Shown: positions 37,078-45,043, counted from the first letter of the stretch. The stretch is 64,000 bases of DNA from Providencia alcalifaciens DSM 30120 (GCF_000173415.1 NZ_ABXW01000046.1:62001-126000), one strand, 5' to 3'. Notes: a model not told the origin generated them from the sequence alone. Program-made: numbers and translations.

Positions 37078-38319
37078 TTAATTCACAAGAATCCGCTTGT
37101 TTGTGGCTCCCCACAAAATGGACATTTCTGTAAACAAAGCACCGCTAATCTCTTCAACTTCCTCAGCGGTAATTTCTCCATTGCCTTGTTTACCAAAAAA
37201 GACAACCTCATCCCCTGGCTGAACATTTTTAAGGTCAGTAATGTCTACCATTACGGTATTCATGGATGTTTTCCCAAAAACCGGCACACGTTGACCATTA
37301 ATCAATACATGGCCAGCATTACTGAAGACACGACGATATCCATCCGCATAACCAACAGGTATATTGGCTAACACTGAGTCACGCTTCAAAGTGTAAGTTC
37401 TATCATAACCCACTGTATTTCCTTTCGGATAATGATTAACAGCCGCAATATTTGATTTAAACGTCATGACACGTTTGTAATCTTTGGTCGCAATAGTGTC
37501 ACCATAAAAAATGCCACCAACACGTACCATATCTAACCACGATTCCGGTACCGTTAATGTTGCATAAGTATTCGCCACATGCAGTGTCACGTCCTCACGC
37601 TTTAGCCCTGTCATCTTTAACACTTGTTGAGACTGTTTTTTAAACTTAGCCAGATCCTGTCTAATTTGCGCTTCATCTTCTTCTGGGTAATGCGACATAA
37701 TCCCGACAATCTTTAAATTTGGTAACTGCGAAATTAGCTTAGCTTGTTGTAATCCCTCAGCATTGCTAACCTCTAATCCATTGCGCGACATACCGGCTGA
37801 ATTCAATGCAAGATGAATAGGAATAATGGTGTTTTGTTTCGCCCCAATCGCATTTAAGCGCTGCGCCATATCCAAGTTACCAATGAGTTCTTCTACATGA
37901 AATTCCGTCGCTTGAGCCATTTCTTTCTCAGTGGCGTTACGCACTCGCATTAAACGACCTTTAAAGCCTAAATCACGAACCTGCTTAAACTCTGTATTAC
38001 TCGTTAATCCAATGCATTGGACATTATTCTCAATCATCACTGGTGTGACGAGCGTCAAATCATGCCCATAGGAATCCCCTTTTAAAACGGCGCACAACCC
38101 CGCTTTATCACCCAATAATGTTTGCACTTTCTTGATATTGTAATCCAACGCACTGTGCGAAATTTCTATCCACGAATTATTAATGACCGCGGGTTGAACT
38201 TGTGCTGATGAGGTTTCAATGATGTTGGTTTTCGCGGGTTGCTGGCAGGCTGTCGCAACCAGCAAAGGCAAAAGAGCAAGATATCTAAGACGAAATGACA
38301 CGTTTTTATCCTTAGCCAT
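37078..38319 (-). CDS. bsr: periplasmic broad-specificity amino acid racemase
   Basis: This enzyme has the alanine-racemase fold but belongs to the periplasmic Bsr group, which racemises many non-beta-branched amino acids and supplies D-amino acids to the periplasm. The N-terminus is a lipoprotein-type signal ([12 protein letters not shown]). The PLP lysine is in [10 protein letters not shown], and the catalytic tyrosine region is [10 protein letters not shown]. The length of 413 residues is typical of Bsr and longer than Alr. It is distinct from the cytoplasmic dadX at the left end of the window. Confidence 0.9.
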   Translation of the reverse strand: MAKDKNVSFRLRYLALLPLLVATACQQPAKTNIIETSSAQVQPAVINNSWIEISHSALDYNIKKVQTLLGDKAGLCAVLKGDSYGHDLTLVTPVMIENNVQCIGLTSNTEFKQVRDLGFKGRLMRVRNATEKEMAQATEFHVEELIGNLDMAQRLNAIGAKQNTIIPIHLALNSAGMSRNGLEVSNAEGLQQAKLISQLPNLKIVGIMSHYPEEDEAQIRQDLAKFKKQSQQVLKMTGLKREDVTLHVANTYATLTVPESWLDMVRVGGIFYGDTIATKDYKRVMTFKSNIAAVNHYPKGNTVGYDRTYTLKRDSVLANIPVGYADGYRRVFSNAGHVLINGQRVPVFGKTSMNTVMVDITDLKNVQPGDEVVFFGKQGNGEITAEEVEEISGALFTEMSILWGATNKRILVN

Positions 38320-38562
38320 GGTTCAGTGAGTTTCCCCTCACCTTTATTATTATGATTACGGGGAGTGAACATATACCTTCTATGTATATAGGCTGCTGAT
38401 AATAACAAGCTGAATTAATTGAACAAGTGATAATTGGGATATTTTGAATAAAAAATCACATTTTATGAATTTATAGTTATTTTCCATACATCTATTTTGA
38501 TTTTATCGGTCATCATCTCCCCGTAAGCGCTCCATCCAAAATGAAAATAATAAAAATATAGC

Positions 38563-38584
38563 AAAGTCCCAATTTATGGACTTT
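38563..38584. promoter_or_regulatory. HipB operator O1
   Basis: A perfect inverted repeat AAAGTCC, 8-bp spacer, GGACTTT. The architecture TCC-N8-GGA equals that of known HipB operators in E. coli. Confidence 0.75.
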
Positions 38585-38602
38585 AAAGCAATAAAAACAC
38601 AT

Positions 38603-38624
38603 TAGGTCCATAATTTAGGACTTA
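38603..38624. promoter_or_regulatory. HipB operator O2
   Basis: The inverted repeat TAGGTCC, 8-bp spacer, GGACTTA has one mismatch and lies 40 bp from O1, nearly four helical turns, so both sites face the same side. Confidence 0.75.
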
Positions 38625-38633
38625 CCAATGCAT

Positions 38634-38662
38634 TTGACTAGAGTATTATAAAGTCCTATATT
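38634..38662 (+). promoter_or_regulatory. hipBA promoter with an overlapping operator half-site
   Basis: TTGACT and TATATT are separated by exactly 17 bp. An AAAGTCC half-site at 38650-38656 abuts the -10 box, so bound HipB would block polymerase. The start of transcription should be near 38669, about 44 nt before hipB. Confidence 0.75.
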
Positions 38663-38690
38663 TGATACATTAAAGTGTAATATTGCACAC

Positions 38691-38712
38691 TATGTCCAAA
38701 TTGGGGGACATT
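38691..38712. promoter_or_regulatory. HipB operator O3 covering the hipB ribosome site
   Basis: The inverted repeat TATGTCC, 8-bp spacer, GGACATT ends directly before the hipB ATG at 38713. It overlaps the GGGGGA ribosome site, so the same DNA serves as operator and Shine-Dalgarno region. Confidence 0.7.
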
Positions 38713-39039
38713 ATGACCAAGATAAAATCCGCTTTAGCTTATGCAGAGCAAATAGGTGAACGTCTAAAGCAAGCGAGACTCAATCAAAATTTAACCCAAG
38801 CTAAATTAGCGCAATTTGTTGGTGTCTCACGCAAAACAATCATGGCCGCAGAAAAAGGTCATGCCCAGCTAGAAATGTTTATTGCCATCATGATGGCACT
38901 CAACCTAACTGAACAATTAGATTTATTTTTACCTCCACAGCCAATATCCCCTATTCAGCTGATGAAGCTACAAGGAAAAAAACGTCAACGTGCATCTGGA
39001 CAACGTACTGATATTGAAGAGGAAGAATTAGAATGGTAA
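38713..39039 (+). CDS. hipB: HipB-type antitoxin, XRE family repressor
   Basis: HipB neutralises the HipA kinase and represses its own operon. The 108-residue product has an XRE helix-turn-helix at about residues 15-70 (IGERLKQARLNQNLTQAKLA, then GVSRKTIMAAEKG). The ATG at 38713 follows a GGGGGA ribosome site; an in-frame ATG at 38683 is upstream but has none and would start inside the leader. It overlaps hipA by 7 bp. The promoter and at least three operators lie directly upstream, so autoregulation is expected. Confidence 0.88.
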   Translation: MTKIKSALAYAEQIGERLKQARLNQNLTQAKLAQFVGVSRKTIMAAEKGHAQLEMFIAIMMALNLTEQLDLFLPPQPISPIQLMKLQGKKRQRASGQRTDIEEEELEW

Positions 39040-40349
39040 TGGAAGTCATCGAAGTGTGCTACCAAGGTGACAGTATTGGCGCATTAAGCTTTGATTCCTC
39101 TACGGGTCTTGGCGCGTTTGAATACACTCCTGAATTCATTAAAAAAGGCATCCAGCTTTCTCCGTTAAAGATGCCTTTATCTCCGCATATTTATCGTTTT
39201 CCTGAGCTCGATTATCAGACATTCAAAGGGCTACCAGGGTTAATTGCCGATTCTCTGCCCGATGATTTTGGTAACGCAGTCATGAATGCTTGGGTTTCGA
39301 GCCAAGGTAAATCCGTTGACAGCATTACACCTTTGCAGCGCCTGCAATACACGGGAAAACGCGGAATGGGCGCACTAGAGTACATCCCTGCTACAAAACT
39401 TCATTCCGGTAATAAGCAATCCGACATTCAGATTGAATCTCTTGTTGCTATCGCACAGGAGGTTCTCGATTTACGTGGCGATTTTCATTTGGAATTAAAT
39501 CGTAATCACCAAGAAGATTCGGCTGCCATGATTGAACTACTTTCTGTCGGAATGAGTGCAGGTGGAGCAAGACCTAAGGCTGTGCTTGCCTTTAACCAAG
39601 ACTTTACCCAAGTTCGATCAGGTCAATCTGATATTCCGGATAACTTCACGCATTATTTAATGAAATTTGATGGCGTCAGTGAGCATAATAAAAACCAAGA
39701 AACGTTTGGAGATCCCCTAGGCTACGGGGCAATGGAATATGTTTATCACCTGATGGCAAGACAGAGCGGTGTAGATATGATGCCCTGCCATTTATTAGAT
39801 GAAGGTGCTAGACGGCATTTTATTACTCAGCGTTTTGATCGCATTGGTAATCAAAAAATTCATGTACAAACCTTAAACGGGCTAGCCCATGTGGATTATA
39901 AAAAGCCAGGCTCATTTTCTTATGCAGAACTATTTGGTATAGCGCGCGAACTGAGATTATCTGCAAATGACGCTTACCAATTATTGAGGCGTATGGCATT
40001 TAATATTATCGCTCGTAATCATGATGACCATTCGAAAAACTTTGCATTTATGCTTAAAGATAATAAATGGATTTTAGCGCCTGCATACGATCTTGCTTAT
40101 AGTTATAAGCCTGGCAGCAAGTGGGTAAATAGCCATTGGATGAGTTTAAATGGGAAAAGAGATGATTTTAGCCGCGACGATTTTTATTCTTTAATCAAGC
40201 TCAGCCCAGCATTTAACAAACAAAAAATCGATAATATTATCGATGAAACTATCGATGCAGTTTCACAATGGAATGATCTCGCCAAGGAGTGGGAAGTTCC
40301 GACGACATTGGCTGATGAGATAAGTAAAAATTTGAGGCTGGATATTTGA
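39033..40349 (+). CDS. hipA: HipA-type serine/threonine kinase toxin
   Basis: HipA toxins phosphorylate a target such as glutamyl-tRNA synthetase and drive dormancy and persistence. The 438-residue protein has the family's glycine-rich loop and lysine (SVGMSAGGARPKAVL, residues 171-185), the catalytic loop RNHDDHSKNF (328-337) and the metal motif PAYDLAY (350-356), all intact, so it is probably an active kinase. The start overlaps the hipB stop. The sequence differs a good deal from E. coli HipA, so its target is not certain. Confidence 0.9.
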   Translation: MVMEVIEVCYQGDSIGALSFDSSTGLGAFEYTPEFIKKGIQLSPLKMPLSPHIYRFPELDYQTFKGLPGLIADSLPDDFGNAVMNAWVSSQGKSVDSITPLQRLQYTGKRGMGALEYIPATKLHSGNKQSDIQIESLVAIAQEVLDLRGDFHLELNRNHQEDSAAMIELLSVGMSAGGARPKAVLAFNQDFTQVRSGQSDIPDNFTHYLMKFDGVSEHNKNQETFGDPLGYGAMEYVYHLMARQSGVDMMPCHLLDEGARRHFITQRFDRIGNQKIHVQTLNGLAHVDYKKPGSFSYAELFGIARELRLSANDAYQLLRRMAFNIIARNHDDHSKNFAFMLKDNKWILAPAYDLAYSYKPGSKWVNSHWMSLNGKRDDFSRDDFYSLIKLSPAFNKQKIDNIIDETIDAVSQWNDLAKEWEVPTTLADEISKNLRLDI

Positions 40350-40386
40350 CCAGCTTAGTTAATAAAACTGTTTTATATTTAAAAAA

Positions 40387-40417
40387 CAAAAAGGCACCAG
40401 TAAGTAACTGATGCCTT
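40387..40417 (-). terminator. terminator oriented for minus-strand transcription (probably original guaA terminator)
   Basis: AAAGGCATCAGT, loop, ACTGGTGCCTTT followed by TTTTTGTTTTT is read on the minus strand, about 44 bp beyond the guaA-like stop codon. It may also serve hipA in the other direction, where its T run is weaker. Confidence 0.75.
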
Positions 40418-40460
40418 TAACATTAATGATTTCTAAAAATCGCTATCGATAATAGCTAAA

Positions 40461-40478
40461 TCATTCCCACTCAATTGT
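40461..40478 (-). other. prophage attachment site: duplicated guaA 3' end
   Basis: Read on the minus strand, the sequence ACAATTGAGTGGGAATGA encodes TIEWE and a stop, which is the universal C-terminus of enterobacterial GMP synthase GuaA. No guaA gene precedes it here; phage lysis genes do. This is what an attachment core at the 3' end of guaA leaves at the distal junction after integration. Confidence 0.7.
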
Positions 40479-40497
40479 TTTAGAACCACATAACCAA

Positions 40498-40515
40498 TTG
40501 ATTTATATAAATCAA
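40498..40515. repeat. perfect 18-bp palindrome beside the attachment core
   Basis: TTGATTTATATAAATCAA reads the same on both strands. It lies 20 bp to the phage side of the guaA copy and could bind integrase, excisionase or IHF. Confidence 0.7.
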
Positions 40516-40530
40516 GATTAACCTAGCAGG

Positions 40531-40560
40531 TTGTGATACCGTCGCCAATACCGTCACAAT
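40531..40560. repeat. TACCGTC direct repeats within a TTGTGA...TCACAA frame
   Basis: TACCGTC occurs at 40537 and 40549, spaced 12 bp, and the outer hexamers TTGTGA and TCACAA are complementary. Such short direct repeats next to an attachment core resemble arm-type sites of tyrosine recombinases; this is inference. Confidence 0.5.
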
Positions 40561-40588
40561 GAAAAGTGAACAATATTTGCACAGCGGT

Positions 40589-41083
40589 TTATCGATACGA
40601 ATTCAGTAGTTTTTCTTTCTCAGCTAACTCAGTGATACATAAATTAAGGGCGCTTGTGTTTTCATCTGCACGCCTAGACTCACGCCCATAGACTTCAAGT
40701 GTTCTTCGTAGTTGTCTAGAAAGTTCACTGGTCTTTTCTCTTTCAGTTCGGCAGGTATCGGCGTTAATGGTACCATTAGCTTTTGTTTCCGAGGCACTGG
40801 CTTCGTACTGCATCCCATCAAAGTGATTAAGAACACGCTCAAGCAGAGCGTCTGTGCGCATCGTAGCACGTTCTTTTTGTTCATTGTATATCACCACCCT
40901 ATTTTGTTGTTCTTCATCAGCCTGCTTGCGCTGGTCGAGGTTAAACGCTAGGTCTTTCTCATCTTCCTGTTTCCCTGCAATCTGTTTTGTCATTTGCTGG
41001 TTATCAGAAAAAATGCCGCTAGTCATAAAACCAGCGGCAAATGAGATAGCCAGCGCAATTAATGCAATGGCTACTTGTTTCAT
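40589..41083 (-). CDS. Rz: phage spanin inner-membrane subunit (Rz-like)
   Basis: The i-spanin fuses inner and outer membranes at the last step of lysis. The 164-residue product has a single N-terminal membrane anchor (residues 4-25) and a long coiled-coil periplasmic domain rich in K, E, Q and R, as in Rz. It overlaps the endolysin stop at TAATG, and the o-spanin Rz1 is nested inside it in another frame, which is decisive for this call. Confidence 0.88.
   Translation of the reverse strand: MKQVAIALIALAISFAAGFMTSGIFSDNQQMTKQIAGKQEDEKDLAFNLDQRKQADEEQQNRVVIYNEQKERATMRTDALLERVLNHFDGMQYEASASETKANGTINADTCRTEREKTSELSRQLRRTLEVYGRESRRADENTSALNLCITELAEKEKLLNSYR
40624..40884 (-). CDS. Rz1: phage spanin outer-membrane lipoprotein (Rz1-like), nested in Rz
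   Basis: The o-spanin is embedded wholly within the Rz frame. The 86-residue product begins with basic MNKKN, a hydrophobic signal and the lipobox LITLMGC (cysteine about residue 25), followed by the proline-bearing mature part typical of Rz1 (PVPRKQKLMVPLTPIPAEL). The mature region is longer than in lambda. Nested lipoprotein plus anchored coiled coil fits a two-component spanin. Confidence 0.85.
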   Translation of the reverse strand: MNKKNVLRCAQTLCLSVFLITLMGCSTKPVPRKQKLMVPLTPIPAELKEKRPVNFLDNYEEHLKSMGVSLGVQMKTQAPLIYVSLS

Positions 41084-41415
41084 TAGCGAACCCCGTTGTG
41101 TTCCAATGAATAGTGGTTACCGTCATTAAAACGACCGCCCCAGCTACCGCCAATTGATTCCCAGTATTCACCAAGTGGTTTATGATCACTGGAAGCAGTT
41201 AACCACTTACCGTCTTTAAATAAATTAAAATCAACCGCTAGGCGCTCTGTATGCAGGCTTTTACTGATGCCTTTACCAGCCTTTTCATTTAATGCTGCCT
41301 GTTCTTTCGTTCGGTATGCTTCACCAAAAGTTAACTGGTAGCCATTCGCCTGAGCAAAGATAATTAACTTAGCCACCATTCCAGTAAATCTATTTTGTTT
41401 ATCCACCATAGACAT
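41083..41415 (-). CDS. M15-family endolysin (L-alanyl-D-glutamate or D-Ala-D-Ala peptidase)
   Basis: This 110-residue zinc peptidase cleaves peptidoglycan stem peptides during lysis. The M15/VanY-like zinc ligands are visible: SLHTERLAVDFN (H and D) and DGNHYS (H). It resembles the T5 endolysin and peptidase_M15_4 type. It has no signal peptide, so it needs the holin. ATG 41415 follows GGGGTGA at good distance; a GTG at 41424 overlapping the upstream stop and an ATG at 41409 are alternatives. Confidence 0.88.
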   Translation of the reverse strand: MSMVDKQNRFTGMVAKLIIFAQANGYQLTFGEAYRTKEQAALNEKAGKGISKSLHTERLAVDFNLFKDGKWLTASSDHKPLGEYWESIGGSWGGRFNDGNHYSLEHNGVR

Positions 41416-41420
41416 TAGGA

Positions 41421-41699
41421 TCACCCCACTTTTTTAAGTAATTGCATAACATTGCCACGCTTAGCAAACAGCGCAGCACAAAGGAACGAATTTGGAATAA
41501 GGTTTTGAATACCAACCTGATAGGTTGGATCTAGATAGGAAAATACCGGTACCGAAATTGAGTAACCTAAGAATACCCACGCAAGCCAGCCACCTAATCG
41601 GCTATAGCCTTTATCTCCTCGTACGAAATAAAGACCTCTAAAGAACATGATTAAGCAGATTAGTGCATTGATAATTAGTAGTGATTTATCGTATGTCAT
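41421..41699 (-). CDS. small three-helix phage membrane protein, holin candidate
   Basis: This 92-residue protein has about three hydrophobic segments (SLLIINALICLIMFFRGLYF, then a Trp-rich segment GGWLAWVFLGYSISVPVF, then SFLCAALFA) and a basic tail. It lies between the other holin-like gene and the endolysin, overlapping both neighbours by a few bases. The topology and position fit a holin or pinholin of the three-helix class. I cannot tell from sequence which of the two membrane proteins makes the lesion. Confidence 0.75.
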   Translation of the reverse strand: MTYDKSLLIINALICLIMFFRGLYFVRGDKGYSRLGGWLAWVFLGYSISVPVFSYLDPTYQVGIQNLIPNSFLCAALFAKRGNVMQLLKKVG

Positions 41700-42078
41700 G
41701 GCTGTTACCTCCTTTCGGAATATCAGCTTTCTTATACAATTTGATACTGAGTTTTACAGAGAGAAGAGAAGCTACGAACGCCCCCATAGCATCAAGGCTA
41801 TCAACGTTATAAGCATCAGGCTTAACGCCAATTAAACCCGTCATGGAAACAAAGATAGTAGCGAACGGGCTGAACAGTAAAAGCCCTGCGGCAAAGCTGA
41901 GCATGGCAAATATTGAACGGATAGCTAAGGGGAATTCTGTTGCAGCTGTAGTGAAATAAATAGCGCCAAGAATAGCCCCCATAACAACCTCCGGGGGCAA
42001 TCCTGAAAAATAACTAACAAATGATGCAAGGCTTAAGCCTGTAACCGCTGTAGTGTTTTCATGCATGAGTAGCACCAT
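41686..42078 (-). CDS. phage holin-like membrane protein
   Basis: This 130-residue protein carries three or four hydrophobic segments, beginning with a mildly hydrophobic VTGLSLASFVSYFSGLPPE stretch, then VMGAILGAIYFTTAATEFP, FAMLSFAAGLLLFSPFATIF and a final amphipathic helix with a basic end. The arrangement resembles putative holins of P2- and epsilon15-like phages. It is first in the lysis cassette after the tail spike. Start 42078 is ambiguous with 42066. Confidence 0.72.
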   Translation of the reverse strand: MVLLMHENTTAVTGLSLASFVSYFSGLPPEVVMGAILGAIYFTTAATEFPLAIRSIFAMLSFAAGLLLFSPFATIFVSMTGLIGVKPDAYNVDSLDAMGAFVASLLSVKLSIKLYKKADIPKGGNSHDIR

Positions 42079-42150
42079 AGTTGAGAAATAACCATGATAC
42101 TACAGCACAAAAGATAAACAAAATACCATCAGAGAATTAATGTAAATATA

Positions 42151-43878
42151 TTAATCAATCAATGAAAACTTTTTCCGGACTCCTTTTATTGTTATATACA
42201 AGTTGTTGCCAGTAAACTCGATAAACCCGTCAAGAGGGGTTGTTGTTAGCGTTCCAGCCCTTAATCTAAGTTGAGCTTCAGTTTCTGTGCTACCTTGAAT
42301 GTCAACTCTTGCTTTGGGTGCTCTAGCTTCATTATCAACGCCAAACCCTGTCCTGCTATTTATCCAATTCGGTGCTGTTCCAGCGATAAAAAGTTGCCAG
42401 TTATTTTTACCATCCTCAGCATTTACTGCTAACTGAATTCCGCGCACGCTGATTGCTATTTGGTTGTATTCGGTAAAGTTAAATCCAACTACACGAGAAA
42501 CGCTAGAGTTGCTTGCAGCGCCGCCAGTATTAACATCATATCCAATCAAGTCTGGAACATTGGCTTCCGGTGTGGTTTGTAGCTTTGCTGAAAACGCTTT
42601 ATATGATTCAAAACAAGCTTTATTAGCTGATCCCTCTGACCGGATGCCTGTCTGCTTACCACCAACAAGCCAGTTACCTTGATACACCAATCCTTCTGTA
42701 AAATCAGGAGCCTTCTTTGGATATCCATATATAGCAACACCTGTATGTAACATGCTTGCTTTTGGACTGTCTGATACCAAAGTGTAGTTTGATTTTGCTT
42801 TATCTAGTGCATCGATTTTTATAGCGATTTGTGTATTTACTACTGATGTACCATCATACTCTTGGACTTTAAATCCATTTCTTTCGTAAATTACGCCAGT
42901 TCCACTGTAGTTTGGCGCTGAAAGTAGCCCGCCATGTAATTTAACACCACCTGAACCTTGATATCTGAATCTATCTTGGAAGGAAAAATTGTGTCCGTAG
43001 AAATTATCTCCGCGATAAATTACAGCAGCATCAAATGTTCCATAAGTTCCATGGTCTGTAATGTTGCTTAATACAGATTCATCTCTGAAACCATGCCTAT
43101 CAGACTCTCCTTGGATATCCCTTACCAATAATATAGTGTCCCTTTCACCGCCGACACCCGGCACTGGAGTCATTGTTCCTATTCTTAACTGACCGTCAAT
43201 CAGATGGTTCATCTCCGAACTTTTCAAAACAGCATCACTAATACTAGATGGATCATTAGGATCAAAAAGATAAGGCAACCCAAAGGAATCAAATCCTATT
43301 GCTTTATTTTTTCTATCATTACGCTTAGGAAAAGCTAGAATATCCATATCTTCAACACGAAGTGCTCGCCTCTCTTTAGCTAAAAGAGCATCTTTCAATG
43401 TGCCTAAATCAACCGCATCACTATCACTCTTAGGCTTCCCAAGGTTAGCAATACGATAGCCTTTAGCATCGAACCAGTTAGCTAAAATGCTTGGGCGCTT
43501 TAGAAATAATGACAAGCTTCCCCATAGGCGTTGCATAAGCATCGTGAGATAATCAAATGCATCTTCATGAGTTTCAGCTAAGAATTTACCTTGATTGCGA
43601 AATGAGGTTTCCTGAACGATTGGAATTACGCGGGCAATGCTAATTTGATGTTTATCAGCTAATGGCCTGGTTAATAGTACCTTGCCACCAGCTGATTTAT
43701 TGACCTCTGTTACTGTGTAATCAGTACCTAAACGTAACATGACAACATTATCACCGTCTGCGTCTGACGTTGTAACGCTTAAATCACTTGCCTTAAATAT
43801 CCTGAACTTATAATCAAAATCGGTTGTTACACCGTTTCCTGTATATTCATTACTGCTGATTTCAGTTGAAACAGTCAT
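42151..43878 (-). CDS. phage tail spike or fibre protein
   Basis: This 575-residue receptor-binding protein has an N-terminal T7-tail-fibre-type adaptor domain (residues about 1-165: TDFDYKFRIFKASDLSV, TRPLADKHQISIARVIPIVQ, THEDAFDYLTMLMQRLWGSL). The central and C-terminal parts are beta-rich, with a conserved end domain (ARVDIQGSTETEAQLRLRAG...LYITIKGVRKKFSLI). The adaptor should attach to the tail, and the C-terminus should recognise a surface sugar. No enzymatic motif or chaperone domain is evident. Confidence 0.85.
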   Translation of the reverse strand: MTVSTEISSNEYTGNGVTTDFDYKFRIFKASDLSVTTSDADGDNVVMLRLGTDYTVTEVNKSAGGKVLLTRPLADKHQISIARVIPIVQETSFRNQGKFLAETHEDAFDYLTMLMQRLWGSLSLFLKRPSILANWFDAKGYRIANLGKPKSDSDAVDLGTLKDALLAKERRALRVEDMDILAFPKRNDRKNKAIGFDSFGLPYLFDPNDPSSISDAVLKSSEMNHLIDGQLRIGTMTPVPGVGGERDTILLVRDIQGESDRHGFRDESVLSNITDHGTYGTFDAAVIYRGDNFYGHNFSFQDRFRYQGSGGVKLHGGLLSAPNYSGTGVIYERNGFKVQEYDGTSVVNTQIAIKIDALDKAKSNYTLVSDSPKASMLHTGVAIYGYPKKAPDFTEGLVYQGNWLVGGKQTGIRSEGSANKACFESYKAFSAKLQTTPEANVPDLIGYDVNTGGAASNSSVSRVVGFNFTEYNQIAISVRGIQLAVNAEDGKNNWQLFIAGTAPNWINSRTGFGVDNEARAPKARVDIQGSTETEAQLRLRAGTLTTTPLDGFIEFTGNNLYITIKGVRKKFSLID

Positions 43879-44025
43879 GGCTATTCTCCACTTGGTTGCG
43901 TTGGTGTATGATAGCCATTAAAATTCATCAACGGAACATTGTTTACTTTTAAATATAAAAAGATAAACATTCGTGAAGTATTTTCAGTTACTGTATAAGC
44001 TCCTTAAATCACATAGGTAGTTAAT

Positions 44026-44277
44026 ATGAAAGATGTAATTAATTTTCCAGCACCCGATAACTATGCAGAAAAAGTTAATACCGAAACTGGAATAAAGGAG
44101 TTGATGAGCAAGTCGAACGTAGAAGAACTACTAAGAAAACTGGATAGTGAAGGATGTGACGTGAGCGCGGCACTCATTGAAATTACAGCAATGATGAATT
44201 ACATAAACCTGAGTTTGAAGGTTAAAGAGAATATCAAGACGCATATTGAATATATCGCCAACGAGTTAAACAAGTAA
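44026..44277 (+). CDS. small prophage cargo protein, unknown
   Basis: This 83-residue, probably all-helical and acidic protein begins MKDVINFPAPDNYAEKVN and has no recognised domain. It lies on the plus strand, opposite to the late operon, is AT-rich and is followed by its own terminator at 44295-44321. Those traits are typical of moron genes expressed from the lysogen. A clear promoter could not be assigned. Its role is unknown. Confidence 0.65.
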   Translation: MKDVINFPAPDNYAEKVNTETGIKELMSKSNVEELLRKLDSEGCDVSAALIEITAMMNYINLSLKVKENIKTHIEYIANELNK

Positions 44278-44294
44278 TCATTTAAGAATAAATT

Positions 44295-44321
44295 AAAGCA
44301 CCTATGCGGAGGTGCTTTTTT
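44295..44321 (+). terminator. terminator of the first cargo gene
   Basis: AAAGCACC, an 8-nt loop and GGTGCTTT form a stem ending in a T run, 17 bp after the stop at 44277. Confidence 0.85.
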
Positions 44322-44389
44322 GATTGAATAATTTCACTTTAGATATTAACCTACTGGGTTAATGATAATTGATAAGATAAAGTGATATT

Positions 44390-45004
44390 ATGGAACTGTT
44401 TATTGTTATTGGTGTGGTCGTTGTTATCATTTACCTAATTAATCAAAATAAGACTAAAGTATCTGATAGAACCGTTGTAACCCATACAAAGAAAATACAA
44501 ACTGATGATGGTGAAATTAACATCCATAGAACTCAGGTTGTAGAACAAACTACCACCCAATTTAGCAGTAAACCTGATGTTAATACTTTCCATAGTCAGG
44601 CTGTACAATCTGCTGATACAGTCAAAACTACCAAGAATACCCAACCTCAACAATCTTACTCTATATCTGAAAAACAGCCTATTGTTATCAATCAGCAACC
44701 AGTTAAACAAATAACAGCTCAATCCCAAAAAGCGACTAAAAATAATCCTATTGATAGCGAGAGGAAAAAATGTAAACGCTGCGGTAGAAATTTACCATTT
44801 GATAAATTTGGCAAGTCGGGAAAGAGTGATGATGGTTTAACTGTTTGGTGCAGAGAGTGTTTAGATGCACCAAGAGATACACCTAAAATGAAGTACTGCC
44901 CTAAATGCAAAGTTCGCCGAAACAAAACAAATTTTTACCCAAACAGTAAACGTAAAGATGGGTTAACAATGTGGTGTAAAACCTGCATGGATAAATCAAA
45001 ATAA
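44390..45004 (+). CDS. membrane-anchored double zinc-ribbon prophage protein
   Basis: This 204-residue protein has an N-terminal membrane helix (residues 3-18), a Gln/Thr-rich linker of about 100 residues, and two C-terminal zinc-ribbon-like modules. Module one has C128, C131, C154, C157; module two has C170, C173, C196, C199, with the same 22-residue gap and a shared DGL(T)xWC motif. The modules resemble zinc ribbons attached to phage HNH nucleases, but no HNH or other catalytic domain is present. It is a lysogen-expressed cargo candidate with a weak ribosome site. Function is unknown. Confidence 0.75.
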   Translation: MELFIVIGVVVVIIYLINQNKTKVSDRTVVTHTKKIQTDDGEINIHRTQVVEQTTTQFSSKPDVNTFHSQAVQSADTVKTTKNTQPQQSYSISEKQPIVINQQPVKQITAQSQKATKNNPIDSERKKCKRCGRNLPFDKFGKSGKSDDGLTVWCRECLDAPRDTPKMKYCPKCKVRRNKTNFYPNSKRKDGLTMWCKTCMDKSK

Positions 45005-45043
45005 TTACTGATTATATTTAGCACTAAAATAATGTGAGGTCAT

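Noticed and set aside
40350-40588. tRNA gene as integration target at the prophage left end
   Set aside because: No cloverleaf or T-loop motif is present; the guaA 3'-end copy explains the junction.
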